DNA of 64,000 nt from Linum tenue (taxonomy: Eukaryota > Streptophyta > Magnoliopsida > Malpighiales > Linaceae), in NCBI GenBank assembly GCA_946122785.1, contig CAMGYJ010000009.1, positions 25,145,633 through 25,209,632 of the forward strand. The letters run 5' to 3'. A program made the position numbers and the translations under genes. Shown piece by piece: positions 31,784 through 43,345 of this stretch; the first letter of the stretch is position 1, and each line of letters opens with the position of its first letter. Below the pieces are notes generated by a model. The model was not told the origin of the DNA. It did not search any database and saw nothing but the letters and a program-made list of their open reading frames with translations.

Positions 31784-34700
31784 ATGTCGGGATCAGATAG
31801 CAGCGTTACCGAGCACGAGAAGCGTGGAAGGGATCACACCAAGAATCCCAAACCAAAGGGTGACAAGTCAAGCACTCGTGATCCTATGGCGGCGCTAGAG
31901 AGGCGTGTTGCTCGAGTGGAAGTGAAGATTGCGGAAGACATCACTGCCCTCGAGGACTTGGAAGGTAACTTCGCCCAAGTCCAAGGCGATGTTCAAGGAA
32001 TGGCTGGTCGGTTGACAAGCCTGGAGATCAACCACGATGGGATGTGGGAAGAGCTTGTGGCCCTCATCAACAACACCATCACCGCCTCCATGAACAACGC
32101 CCTTGAAGTTGTGAAAGAGCAAGTCCAGGCTGAGCTGGTCGGCGTGAAGGAGGAGATTGCAGACCTCAAGAGTGAGGTCACTCTCGTGAAGAGAGCCATG
32201 GCTAGCGGACCAGCCCCGGTGCAATCCGTCCCACGTGCTGACGTTCCAAGACCGAAGAACTTCGGAGGTTCAAGGAACGCGAGGGAGTTAGAGAACTTCC
32301 TTTGGAGTCTTGAGCAATACTTCAAGGCATCCGGCATCCAAGAGGATGAGGTAAAACTTCGTACCGCTCCACTATACTTGGTTGATGTTGCAATGGTGTG
32401 GTGGAGGCGACGTGAAGCAGACGTCGAAAGAGGTACTTGTGTGATGGTAACGTGGGAAGATTTCAAGAGAGAAATCAAGAGGCGGTTCTACCCGGAGAAC
32501 GTGGAATTTGAAGCCCGTTCGAAGTTGAGAAGACTCACCCAGAGGGGTGGAGTTCGAGAATACGTGAAAGAATTCTCGGAACTGCTTCTAGAGATCCCGG
32601 ACATCACGGACAAGGAGGCCATGCACGGCTTTCTTGATGGGCTGCAACCATGGGCCAAGATGGAGATGCAACGTCGAGGAGTGCAAGACCTTGCAACTGC
32701 CATGGCCACGGCGGAGTCTTTTGTCGAGTACAAAAGGCAAGAGAGCAGCGGCAATGAGAAGAGTTCGAAGCCCAACAAGGGTGGAGAACAGCAGAAGCCT
32801 TTCAAGGAGGGCAATCGCGCTCAACAACAAGGTGGTTCGAGCAAAGGGGGTAAGTACGAGCCAAAACCCATGTCTTGCTTCCTTTGCGGCGGACCACATC
32901 GAGTGCGGGATTGCCCAAGGAAGGCGAGATTGGCGGCCATGGAAGCTCAAGATGAGGAGCCCAAGGCAGCGGAGGCCAAGATTGGCTCAATCCGCAAGCT
33001 TGGCGCGGTGAAGACCGACGTCAAGGAGAGCAAGCGTGGGAGGTGCTATGGTCTGGCGCAATTCATGCAAGGCGAGTCAAAAGCCTTGGTGGATACCGGT
33101 GCCACGGACAACTTCCTTCGCATCGAGGAGGCAAACCGGCTGGGTATTGCTTACGAGAAGGGGCAAGGGAGGCTCAAGACGATCAACTCGGAGTCCATCC
33201 CGATCCATGGAGTTGCTCACAACGTGCCAGTGAAGCTTGGCGAGTGGGAAGGCCTCATCGACTTTTCCGTCGTCACCATGGACGATCACCCAGTCATCCT
33301 CGGCATCAACTTCCTCGACAAGGAGGGAGTGCTCTTGAAGCCCAACTCCAACACGATGTGCTTGGAGAAGGAGGGGGAGTTTTACACGATCCATCTCTTG
33401 CGAGAAGATGGCCCCCATAGTGCTTTATCGGCCATGCAGGTATTGAAGAGGTTCAAGAAGAATGAACCAACCTTTCTTGTGTCCTTGAAAATGGAGGAAG
33501 AAGGAGGCTCAGCGGGAATCACAACTCCCATCATCGAAGGCGTCCTCGAAGAGTTCGATGACGTGATGCCATCGGAGTTGCCCAAGAAGCTGCCACCAAG
33601 AAGACAGGTGGACCACAAGATCGAGTTGGAGCCAGGAGCGAAGCCCCCTTCGCGAGCACCATACCGCATGTCGCCACCGGAGTTAGAGGAAATGCGGAGG
33701 CAGCTCAAGGACTTGGTGGACGCAGGCTACATGCGGCCATCGAAGTCACCTTTTGGAGCACCGGTGTTGTTCCAAAAGAAGAAGGAAGGGTCGTTGCGGA
33801 TGTGCATCGACTATAGAGCCATCAACAAGTTGACGGTGAAGAACAAGTGGCCGATTCCCAACATTGGCGATCTGTTCGACCAGCTTGGAGATGCGATGTG
33901 GTTCACCAAGCTTGATCTTCGCTCGGGCTACTATCAAGTGCGGATAGCAGAGGGCGATGAGCCAAAGACGGCTTGTGTGACAAGGTACGACTCTTACGAG
34001 TTTCTTGTGATGCCATTCGGTCTCACCAACGCACCAGCCATGTTTTGCACTTTGATGAATCAAGTGTTCGAGCCATTCTTGGACCGGTTTGTCGTGGTCT
34101 ACTTGGATGACATCGTCGTGTATAGCATAACACTCGACGAGCATGCCGAGCATCTACGCCAAGTCTTCCAAGTCCTTCGCGACAACGAGTTGTATGTCAA
34201 GAGGGAGAAGTGCACATTTGCCGCCACAGAGGTTCCATTCTTGGGGCACATCATTGGTGGAGGCAAGTTGAAGATGGATGGAGCAAAGGTGCACGCAATC
34301 CAAGAATGGGAGCCGCCGACGAAGGTGCCAGAGTTGCGGTCATTCCTCGGCCTTGCCAACTACTATCGGAGGTTTATCAAGGGCTACTCCAACATTGCAG
34401 CACCCTTGACGGATCTCTTGAAGAAGAACAAGGCGTGGGATTGGTCGGAAAGGTGCCAAGAAGCATTCGAGGCCTTGAAGCAAGCGGTGGTAAAGGAGCC
34501 CGTGCTCGTGCTCCCCAACCCGACGTTGGCCTACGAAGTGCAGACCGATGCATCCGACTTCGCGATTGGAGGAGTGTTGATGCAAGATGGGCATCCCATT
34601 GCCTTCGAGAGTCGGAAGCTTAGCGAGACGGAGAGGCGATACACCGTTCAAGAGAAGGAGATGACGGCCGTGGTGCATTGCTTGCGCACATGGAGGCACT

Positions 34701-36388
34701 ACTTGTTGGGGTCAAAGTTCGTAGTGAAGACGGACAACGTGGCAACGAGCTACTTTCTGGCGCAGAAGAAGCTCACCCCCAAGCAAGCGAGGTGGCAAGA
34801 CTTTTTGGCCGAGTTCGACTTCGTCATGGAGTACAATCCAGGCAAGGCGAATTCCGTTGCCGATGCTCTTAGCCGCAAGAGTGCCGCCACAAGCATCAGC
34901 CAGCCCATGTTTCATTTGAAGGAGCGGATCGTTGAAGGCCTTGGCCATGACCCCTTCGCCAAAACCGTAGCGGAGTACATCGAGCGAGGCAAGACTCGAC
35001 GGTTTTGGATGAAGGATGGGCTCATCATGACCAAGGGAGAGCGAGTGTTCGTGCCAAGATGGGCCAACTTGAGGAAGGAGATCATGAAGGAGTGCCATGA
35101 TTCCAAGTGGGCGGGCCATCCCGGTATCGAGAGAACGCAAGCGCTCATCGAAGAAGCATACTTCTGGCCGAGTATGAGAGACGACGTGGAGATGTATGTG
35201 AAGACTTGTCTTGTGTGCCAACAAGACAAGATGGAGCAGAGAAGCCCGGCAGGCTTACTAGAGCCCTTGCCCACGCCTCAACGACCATGGGAGAGTGTAA
35301 GCATGGACTTCATCATCGGACTTCCCAAAGTCGATGGATGCGGTTGCATCATGGTTGTGGTGGACAGATTCTCGAAGTATGGAGTGTTCGTTCCCGGCCC
35401 AAAAGACATGACGGCAGAGGATGCGGCGCGACTATTCTTCAAGAACGTGGTCAAGTATTGGGGCGTTCCTAGCAACATCGTGAGCGACAGAGATGGGCGC
35501 TTCACGGGCAGATTTTGGCGAGAGTTGTTCAAGATCATGGGCTCAGACTTGAACTTCTCGACGGCATTTCATCCTCAAAGCGACTGACAGACGGAGCGGG
35601 TGAATGCCTTGTTGGAGGTGTACTTGCGACACTACGTGAGTGCAAACCAACGAGATTGGGTGAAGTTGATGGATACGGCACAATTCTCCTACAACTTGCA
35701 CCGCAGCGAGTCGACCAACACGAGTCCATTTGAGGGGGCGACGGGACAGCAACCTTTGACACCTACAACGGTGGCAACGGGTTATAGAGGCAACAGTCCG
35801 GCAGCCTACAAGTTCGCTAAAGGCTGGCACGAGAAGATGGAGATGGCCAAGTCTTACTTAGCCCGCGCTAGTAAGAAGATGAAGTAATGGGCGGACAAGA
35901 AGAGGCGGCACTTGGAATTCGAAGAGGGAGACATGGTGATGATCAAGTTCTACCCTCATCGCTTCAAGCATCTCAAGAACGTGCACAAGGGACTGCTTCG
36001 CCGCTATGAAGGGCCATTCCCCATCGTGAAGAGGATTGGCGCGGTGGCGTACAAGGTTGAGTTGCCGACGCACTTGGAGATCCATCCGGTCTTTCATGTG
36101 AGCCAACTCAAGCCTTTCCACGAAGACAAGGAGGACAAGCAGCGAAGAGAGTCGCAACGTGCTCCAACACTCATCACCAAGACACACGACCAAGAAGTTG
36201 AGGAAGTCATAGCGCGTCGTGTCATTCCTCGTCGTGGAGTACATCCAAGCTTTGTGGAGTACTTGGTCAAGTGGCGCAACCTTCCGGAAAGTGAAGCAAC
36301 TTGGGAGAAAGAGCTCACGCTTTGGAAGAACAAGGACTTGATCGAGGCATTCCATCAAGAGGACGCGACGAGGGCGTCGCGAGCATAG
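31784..36388 (+). pseudogene. Chromovirus gag-pol polyprotein with two premature stops
   Basis: One frame of 1,534 codons starts MSGSDSS. Coiled-coil and gag come first, with a zinc knuckle [13 protein letters not shown] at about residue 365. The protease site is [10 protein letters not shown] near 437. RT has YLDDIVVY near 773 and RNase H has [11 protein letters not shown] near 920. The integrase zinc finger runs from H1105 to CLVCQQDK, with catalytic Asp residues in SMDFIIG and SDRDGRF. A TGA at 35585-35587 falls three codons before the integrase catalytic Glu (QTERVN), where the family has a glycine codon. A TAA at 35885-35887 is the second break, probably from CAA. A C-terminal chromodomain (EYLVKWRNLPESEATWEKE) ends the frame. 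Unless the stops are read through, integrase is incomplete and the chromodomain is not made. Confidence 0.93.
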
Positions 36389-36399
36389 GTGGGGGAGGA
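36387..36399 (+). promoter_or_regulatory. Polypurine tract of the chromovirus
   Basis: AGGTGGGGGAGGA lies directly before the 3' LTR and overlaps the gag-pol stop codon region. Confidence 0.85.
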
Positions 36400-36838
36400 T
36401 GTCACATGTGGCCGATGACATGGCGCCAACAAGGTGACAACAAGGCGACTGCACATATGGCATGTATGGAAGACTAGTAGCATAGAGATGCTCCTAGGAT
36501 TCTCCACCTAAATGAGAGCTTAATGGTGCACTTATGGGCTACATTATGGTAGTATTAATAGAGTGCATTATGGGGGGACTTTATGGGGTGTATTGATGTA
36601 GTAGAGAGACATTATGAGGGGCATTGATGCCTTGTATGAGGAGAGGCCTATATAAGGAGCCATCTCTCTCACTTGTAACTCATTCCATCATTTTTTAGAG
36701 TAATACACACTAGAGAGTTCTCCCACTTCCTCTGTCTTGTTCTTGTTCTTTGCTTTCGAGTGAGTTGAGAGAAAGGCTGCCTAGCGCTCTAACGGATTTG
36801 AGAGCTAGGGCCGCACGATCGAGAGTAAGGTCGTGACA
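36400..36838 (+). repeat. 3' LTR of the chromovirus
   Basis: 439 bp, collinear with the 5' LTR without indels; four substitutions seen. Confidence 0.92.
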
Positions 36839-37290
36839 ATACCCAGCGGGTTGGGTTTGAGTTTTTCAAACCCAACGGGTTTTACCCCGGGTTTTTTTGT
36901 CGGATAAACCCATGGGTTTGGGTTGACAAAACCCGACCCAACCCGACCTATTGCCATCCCTAGATGGGGTATGTGAGGTTTTTTTTAATTTATGATATGT
37001 AAATATTAAAAAATTGAAATATCTGATGTGTCACTATTTGCTTATGTGGCACTGTTGTGTTTGCTGAGTTGGTGCTTAGTCAACGAACCGTCAAATTGAC
37101 GGTGTTAATAACACCGTTAAAGTATCTAATAGAAACGGCTATTTGTCATACAACAACTTTGAAAGCTGGCTATAAGTGGTATATTTCTCCAAATCTGGCT
37201 ATTATTGGCACAAACGTAAAAATTTTGGCTATACATACAAGTGTATTTTGCCAAAAAAAAAAATCTTTTCCAAAAAATATCTTCTCCAAA

Positions 37291-38650
37291 TGTCCGGAAC
37301 AACCATCCTACTCAAAACTCGGAAGAACATCCTACTTAAAATTCAAAAGGAAATTGAAGTGAAAGTTTGGATGAGGTTGGTTGAGATTAGCAATGGCGAA
37401 TCAATAAGCACCAATGATTTCCATGTTCGCTTTTTATTTAGTTCGAATATTTGTACTAGGTAAGATTAGCATTGACTAATAGCTACCAAATTCGCTTTAT
37501 TTAGAACATCAGTAGTATGTCATCACAACCTATACTAATATTACCGTATTCATTTAACGATTGGTGGCATAGGTTTGAAATTGGTCGAGTTGGATAGGAA
37601 GGCAATGGTAATCTTACTAATATTGGTCGAAATTCATAGTTAGGAATTATTTACTTAGAAGTTGGAATTTGGGTTACGATGCGCGTCTCTGACCTAAAAC
37701 GACTTGCAAAAAAATTGTAGTAGCCGACTTTCAAACCCTCGTCCTCGGGGTCAAGTGTACACCCCAAATAGTGACTTAACCAGTTGGGTTGCTTGCACAT
37801 CATGTGTAAATTTAATTATTCAATTTTATTTATTATTTAATATCCTTAATACTTTCGAATGCGGATTATGTTAATCTTGTTTCTTTTCTGATACATCAGA
37901 TTTCTTAACAACTAAAATCCTTGCATTTATTTTCATAACATCATGATAATCTAAATGAAATTTTATTGACAAAATTATAATACGAGAACTACGTTCAGTG
38001 GAACATGATAAAAATTATGATTAAAGCTATCAAAGTTAAAAAAAAATTCTTAATACGAGAACCACTATAAGTGTAACGTGATAAAAGTCAAATTTTAACA
38101 CTATCAAGGTTACCCAAACGAACTACGTGGACTTTTATCCCGTCTAACCGATACGTAGACAACCGATAAGGTTCGAGTCCAAGTAACTAATCAATTTTAT
38201 GTTCAACTTTTACGTCAGTGGGTGTATAATTAAATTATAATACGATTTAATTTCTTTAGTGGTCCAGTAAGGCCCTAAAATACCTAAAATACCTAATCAT
38301 AAACTAATACGTCAATGGACGTTTAGTTAAATTATACCCAATGAAATAGCAATATAGTAATGGTCCATTGGGATTTTTTTTAAAAATTAAATAATTACTA
38401 AAATACACCCAACTAATATAAAACTTATAAACTCAAGTAGTACCGATTTAGGGCGTTGTGGGGGTGTTGCTTCACTTCCCCACACGTAATCGTACTTCCG
38501 AACCCAAAATTTTATTTTCGCAGACCATGTCTCGGTTCTGACCCTAAAGTAAGAGCTGACCGAAGAGTGTTCGATCCACTCCAAGTAATATCGATGGCGA
38601 CTCCCAAAAAGCGAACGCGACCCCGACCCCCCTAAGGGAAGGTTGCGACA
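37291..38650 (+). repeat. 5' LTR of the Tat-like element (left end truncated)
   Basis: It ends GGTTGCGACA directly before the primer site. The left 16 bp (TGTAGACACCACATTT in the 3' copy) are missing next to the MULE insertion. Confidence 0.75.
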
Positions 38651-38652
38651 GA

Positions 38653-38671
38653 TGGTGACTCCGCCGGGGAC
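38653..38671 (+). promoter_or_regulatory. Primer-binding site of the Tat-like element
   Basis: TGGTGACTCCGCCGGGGAC follows the LTR by two bases. The pattern suits tRNA-Arg priming known for Tat/Ogre elements; the tRNA is inferred. Confidence 0.65.
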
Positions 38672-39410
38672 ATTCGAGAGTCGAACTATATAACTAAGTT
38701 TGATAAGTTTTCTAACTTTTTATTATGTGTTGGGTGTTCACTACTTATTTGCGCAATTATATTTTCGCAATTTAAATTTTGTATTCATGCACATAAGCTC
38801 TATGCCCGAGCTATCCCTTTAGAAAATTGAAAGGAGTACTATGACATCCACAGTAGTGGTAGTCACGCAAAACTTTCTAACCAAGTTAAACTCGGATTCG
38901 AGGATGATCTCGAGGTATCCAGCCAGTTCGAAAAGGCTACGGCAGGATACAACTTGGAGCCAAATACCTAGGAATTCCTCTGCCAGCATATAGTAAGCTT
39001 AGAAGCCACCCTTGACCGTCCAAAACAATTCTGAAGCCACCCTTAACCATGTTGTTACGCTGCCTGTATACATCTAGGTGACACCTAAAATAGGCAGTCA
39101 TTTTTTATATATGTATATATTGCGTATGTATTTTCTACTGTAGTGATAAATGTTTCGAGTGTTCTTTATTTTAAATGCATGTAGCTATACTATATTTTGT
39201 GTATATTCTGCTGCGATAAATGAATGTTTTGGTTGTTCTTTATTTTTTATTCTCGTTTGTTTGTATAACAAAGACTTATGTGTTGAAAATGACTTTAAAA
39301 AAATATATAATAATGATAAGTTGATACGAGCACAATTCTCATGCACCACTATCACATGCATTTTTTATCGCGTGCAATTAAAACTTAAGCCGTTTACATA
39401 TGATGATTAG

Positions 39411-42355
39411 ATGGAAGGCACCTTTATAGCCCAGCAAGTGCTCGCTCGTTCTGCTGCCAACAGGCCCGCACCTGTCTGGATTGATCAAAATTTAGTCCGC
39501 AACTTGAGGAAGGTGCCACTTGAAATCGTTCAGGATATAATCACAAGGGGACTGAAGAGGAATGACGATGCATTCATCGAAAGAGCAAGAAACCTTCTAT
39601 TATACAAGTATGGCAATCAAAATCTCCCGATCAAACATCTCGACTGGATGCCACACCTTATGTTCCTGACTGTATTTTATATACCTCTCGAAGAATACCC
39701 AGACATGTTGAAGATTGTATATTGTCTCCTTAGACGCATGATCCGTGTCTGTACAATAGGAGTCATAATGCACCAACCTTTTTTGAAGAACTTTTTTCAC
39801 GAATGGGAAACTTTCCATGACAAAGTAACTCTCTTGGGAAAATGGCTCCGATAGTTTCTATTACTACGCAGATGGGCGTTGTTCCTCGATGAAAGCCATC
39901 ATGACTATCTCTTCCTTACCTTTCGTGTGGAAAGGGAAATAATGATCGTGAATAACGGGTACGTGATAGTGGAAAAACCGTCTCCAAAGTTTGAACAGTG
40001 CTTCATAGAGAATCCCACTCTGGAACCCATAAAAATGGCTACATCATGTAAAAGCATGAAGGATAGACTCTGTGTCCGTAACAACTTGTCACCAAATGAC
40101 GTCCCGGTGGCATTAAGATGCGCCAGAAACTACCACACCGACGGAAGAATCAAAGAGGTCTGTTTCCCACCATTCATGAGAGAGAAATACTTTCTGAAGG
40201 AAGCCGAATATAATATAAAGCAGGCAGCAGAAGTAAGGACTTACATAGGTGAGTGCTCCAAGGCACCGGAATATGCAGACCCCAAAGACCTAGACCCCTC
40301 ACGAATGTTAGAATGAAGGTCTGAGTCCGTAGTAACTATCGACTACCAGGAATAGGTTGGTTATTTTGACACATTTTGTTCCGAAACTCCCAACAAAAAA
40401 AGGGGAAAATGGAGACAAAAAGGAAAGGGAGTTTAGATGTGTTCCCTGAATGAAGAAATAAAAGGTATGGTGTTTTGTATCTGATGTCTATGTGGATGGC
40501 TTTCCTTTTAACTGTGCGCGGTAATCATATAATTGCACGCATGCATTCACTCTTATTCTTTAATTTTGATATTGCTAACATGTCATCTCATGAATAGGTT
40601 TTTCCACGAGATAACATCCGCGCTGCAGAATTTTATATTTACAACTTGGGGAATATCACCCATTATTGAAGAAGAGGAAATAGTCATGTTCAATTCAATG
40701 AAACGGTTAGGGAAAGAGGTGATTGTCTACCAAGAGAACAGTGATTGATCTGCTACCCATGGGGCCAGTTAGGATTCTTAAAAACAGGATCCAATCACTC
40801 AAGCAGATGTGGGGAACTTTTACTGAACAGGAGCAGAAGGTGTTCACTCGCACATACGGAAGAATACCTGATTTGTTATATGTCCCATTCCCGACAAACA
40901 TGATTCAAGAACTGCTCAACTACTGGGATCCGTTTTATCATTGCTTCTCCATAAATGAGAATGATTTCTCCCCCCTTATGGAAGAGAACAAATATATCCT
41001 CCAAACAGATCCCAAGAAGCCATATAAAATCTACATCCATAAGCCTTATCTTAAGGCGAAGAATGTATTATCCCAGATTATAGATACAAAAAGTGCGAAG
41101 ATAGAGCATATGATAGGATCTTATGGTGAGATCGAATACATTCATGTCGATACACTCATATCTCATATCACCATTGGACCAAAAATGAGAGGGACTTGAA
41201 GATATTCGCGTTGGTATTATACGGATTAATCCTATACCTCGAATCCCATACCACATTGACAACTCCGCCATGAAGGTGTTTGAATAGGATACACATGATG
41301 TCAACCCAATATTCTCCATTTTGTCTGAAACGTTCGCAGCATTGGGGAGATGTAGAAAAATTCATGGGGGCATCCTACTTGGTTGCTCTCCATTACTAGT
41401 GTGAATCTTCGGACATCTGAAACCCTCTCCGAGAAGAGGGATCCCAATAATGAGATACTCGTTAGTCTTCGACGAGAGGAGATGCCCAATTAGAGAGTTT
41501 GCCTTAGGGAACTCAATCTATATGTCAACGTCTGAAGAACATTCGAAGAGTTATTTCGCCACATTCGGGAGTGATGATATCCAATGGAAATCCCTGTGCA
41601 TGAACGAGGGAAGTGTATTGTATAGTTGCGGGATCAACCCATGGGTACCTCTGCTAGGTTCCGAAGGATGTGTGGCGTATGCACCAAATATGTTCAGAAG
41701 GTAAGTTGGTTGCATGCAGATTGTGCTAGCAACCGAGGGAATGGGTTGGTTTAGTTACCGGTACTTTACTCCCGATTCGAAGACTAAAAATGAACAAGTG
41801 CTACCATGTTGGAAAAACCCAAGACTAATCAATCATAGTTTGAGCATTGTAATGACGAAAGGTGGTCATGTCCTCCAATATTTATTGGCTCCCGAATACA
41901 CACCATGGTATCAGGGACAAGGAAAAGCAGTCACTATAAACACGAAAGGCAAGAGAAAAATGAACTTTGAATTCAGATTGCCACCTGCGATGCATCACCA
42001 AGTGGGATCTTTGGTTAAAGATATGTCTCTAAGCCAACTACAATGAGAAAATGATGAGATGTGGGCATGCACAAGAGGGCATTTCACCCAAATGAAGAAG
42101 CTTGAAGAAGCAAACAATATCCTGAATCAAAGGATTATTCAGTTGGAAGATATGAGCCACGAGCAAAGGTCTGCAATCAACGAACACCGAAGTGCAAATC
42201 AGGCAATGCAAGAAATATTAGAGCATATGGAAGCATGGGGTCAACAAAAGGAGCATCTTATCAGTAAGCAAAGGAAGGAAGCCACCAAGTATCGTGAGGA
42301 GATTGACCGACTAACTGCTGAAAAAGAGGCCATCGAGATAGAAAATGCGGACTGA
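39411..42355 (+). pseudogene. Tat/Ogre ORF1 region, broken
   Basis: A chain of fragments in shifting frames lies between the primer site and gag. The first (39411-40316, two frames) starts MEGTFIAQQVLARSAANRP. The next (40723-41199) has QMWGTFTEQEQKVFTRTYG and NYWDPFYHCFSINENDFSP, the pattern of the ORF1 domain of Tat elements (DUF7745-like). Then come ILYSCGINPWVPLLG-type sequence (41450-42046) and a coiled coil (42059-42355). ORF1 function is unknown. The region 40320-40720 between the first two fragments shows no clear frame. Confidence 0.6.
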
Positions 42356-42598
42356 CAAATTACATCATAGACACTGGAAAATAACAGGCTCAATGAAGAA
42401 TGGAAGGTTAACTGTCTCATGGAAGTCATTAGAGGAGCTACCAGAAGGGCATATGAGTTGTCCAATGAAGCCGAAGTGTCTAGACTACGTTTGGCACAAA
42501 TGGAGAATCCGGATCCAAACCTTCGAACCTATCTTAAAAACCTGCAACAGGAGCTGATGTATTATGGGAGTTTCTACTAATCATATTATAATGTTTTG

Positions 42599-43086
42599 CA
42601 AGGTTCAAGAAGGCGCTAAGCGTAAGGTGGGCGTTGAGGCTTTGCCTAGAACCTAGCTCGCACAGGCGTAGACTAAGTGTGCCTAGTTGTTGGAAGAAGA
42701 ATATATATTCGCACTACATGATGAATGAAATAATAATCTACAACACTTTCTCGCTTCAACTAAAATGATTAATAACTTAGTCAACACTTATTGACAAGAA
42801 AATAACTCACGAATCTATAAAATCATAGCTCAATAGCTCACAAAGTTTATGAGCTATTGAAAATATTGATACAGAAAATTCATTTTGTTGTGACGTTGAT
42901 TTTCTCATTTAATATTGATTTCCTACCTCCATCTAGTTATGTTTAGGAGAGACTTAGATGTTGCCTTACTCCATTGATGTGTTCCAGTATCTACCTAGGC
43001 GCGAAACCCCTAGGCGAGGCGTTTTGACATTTCCTTGCGCCTAGGTGTGCCTAAACGTAAGGTTAAACGGGCCTTTTTAAACCATG
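42599..43086. mobile_element. hAT-type MITE, 488 bp, inside the Tat-like element
   Basis: Ends are CAAGGTTCAAGAAGGCGC and, on the minus strand, CATGGTTTAAAAAGGCCCG. Inside the termini lie GCCTAGGCG-type words, as in a widespread plant hAT MITE group. The flanks carry ATGTTTTG (42591-42598) and ATGTTTTT (43087-43094), an 8-bp target duplication with one mismatch. Confidence 0.8.
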
Positions 43087-43345
43087 ATGTTTTTTAATAT
43101 GACCAGGTAAGGTAATAGGAGGGTAAACAGTCTGTTTTGGGTTGTTTTAGCAATCATGGTCTCTTGAGATATATGTACGAGACCATGTAATAAGCGTATA
43201 ACACCTTGAAGCTCAAAGGAATTGTAATAGTAGCCCCAGCTATTGTAAATATAAAGTTTGGAAGCAGAGATGTTGTCTCATTGGCAAACCCTAGAATTGC
43301 ATTCATGCGTTACCAAATCATACATTCACCTTATCTAGCATAAGC

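Larger units (their letters stand above)
31265..36838 (+). mobile_element. Young Ty3/gypsy chromovirus, 5,574 bp
   Basis: Two 439-bp LTRs (31265-31703 and 36400-36838) start TGTCACATG and end GTCGTGACA. By eye they differ at 4 positions, about 0.9 percent. A 4-bp word ATAC flanks the element (31261-31264 and 36839-36842). The order primer site, gag, protease, RT, RNase H, integrase and chromodomain marks a Ty3/gypsy chromovirus. Length and LTR size suit the Galadriel or Reina clades; I lean to Galadriel without proof. The polyprotein has two premature stops. Confidence 0.92.
30707..36960. mobile_element. hAT-type MITE, ~676 bp, split by a chromovirus
   Basis: Terminal words are GATGGCAACAAAACCCG on the left and, on the minus strand, GGGATGGCAATAGGTCGGG on the right, with GGGTACCC-type arms on both sides. 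The 8-bp word TAGATGGG flanks the pair (30699-30706 and 36961-36968) as a target duplication. The chromovirus at 31265-36838 interrupts it. Confidence 0.7.
29622..37252. mobile_element. Non-autonomous MULE, ~2 kb, containing nested insertions
   Basis: The left end is GACAAAATACACTTGTATAG (29622 on) and the right end, on the minus strand, GGCAAAATACACTTGTATG (37252 back). The match continues for over 120 bp through AGCCAAAATTTT, CGTTTGTGCCAATAATAGC and TTTAACGGTGTTA. The flanks are A runs of at least 9 on both sides, consistent with a 9-bp duplication in poly(A), although this cannot be proven in a homopolymer. Without the insertions it is about 2.05 kb. It has no transposase. The segment 30000-30520 is exon-like and GC-richer and may be captured host sequence. 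Confidence 0.72.

Noticed and set aside
32588..35830. Long minus-strand and other-frame open frames across the chromovirus
   Set aside because: They are shadows of the gag-pol frame, which has clear domain order.
38653..38671. Firm tRNA-Arg assignment of the Tat primer site
   Set aside because: The tRNA identity comes from memory of the lineage, not from a comparison with host tRNAs, so it is stated only as likely.
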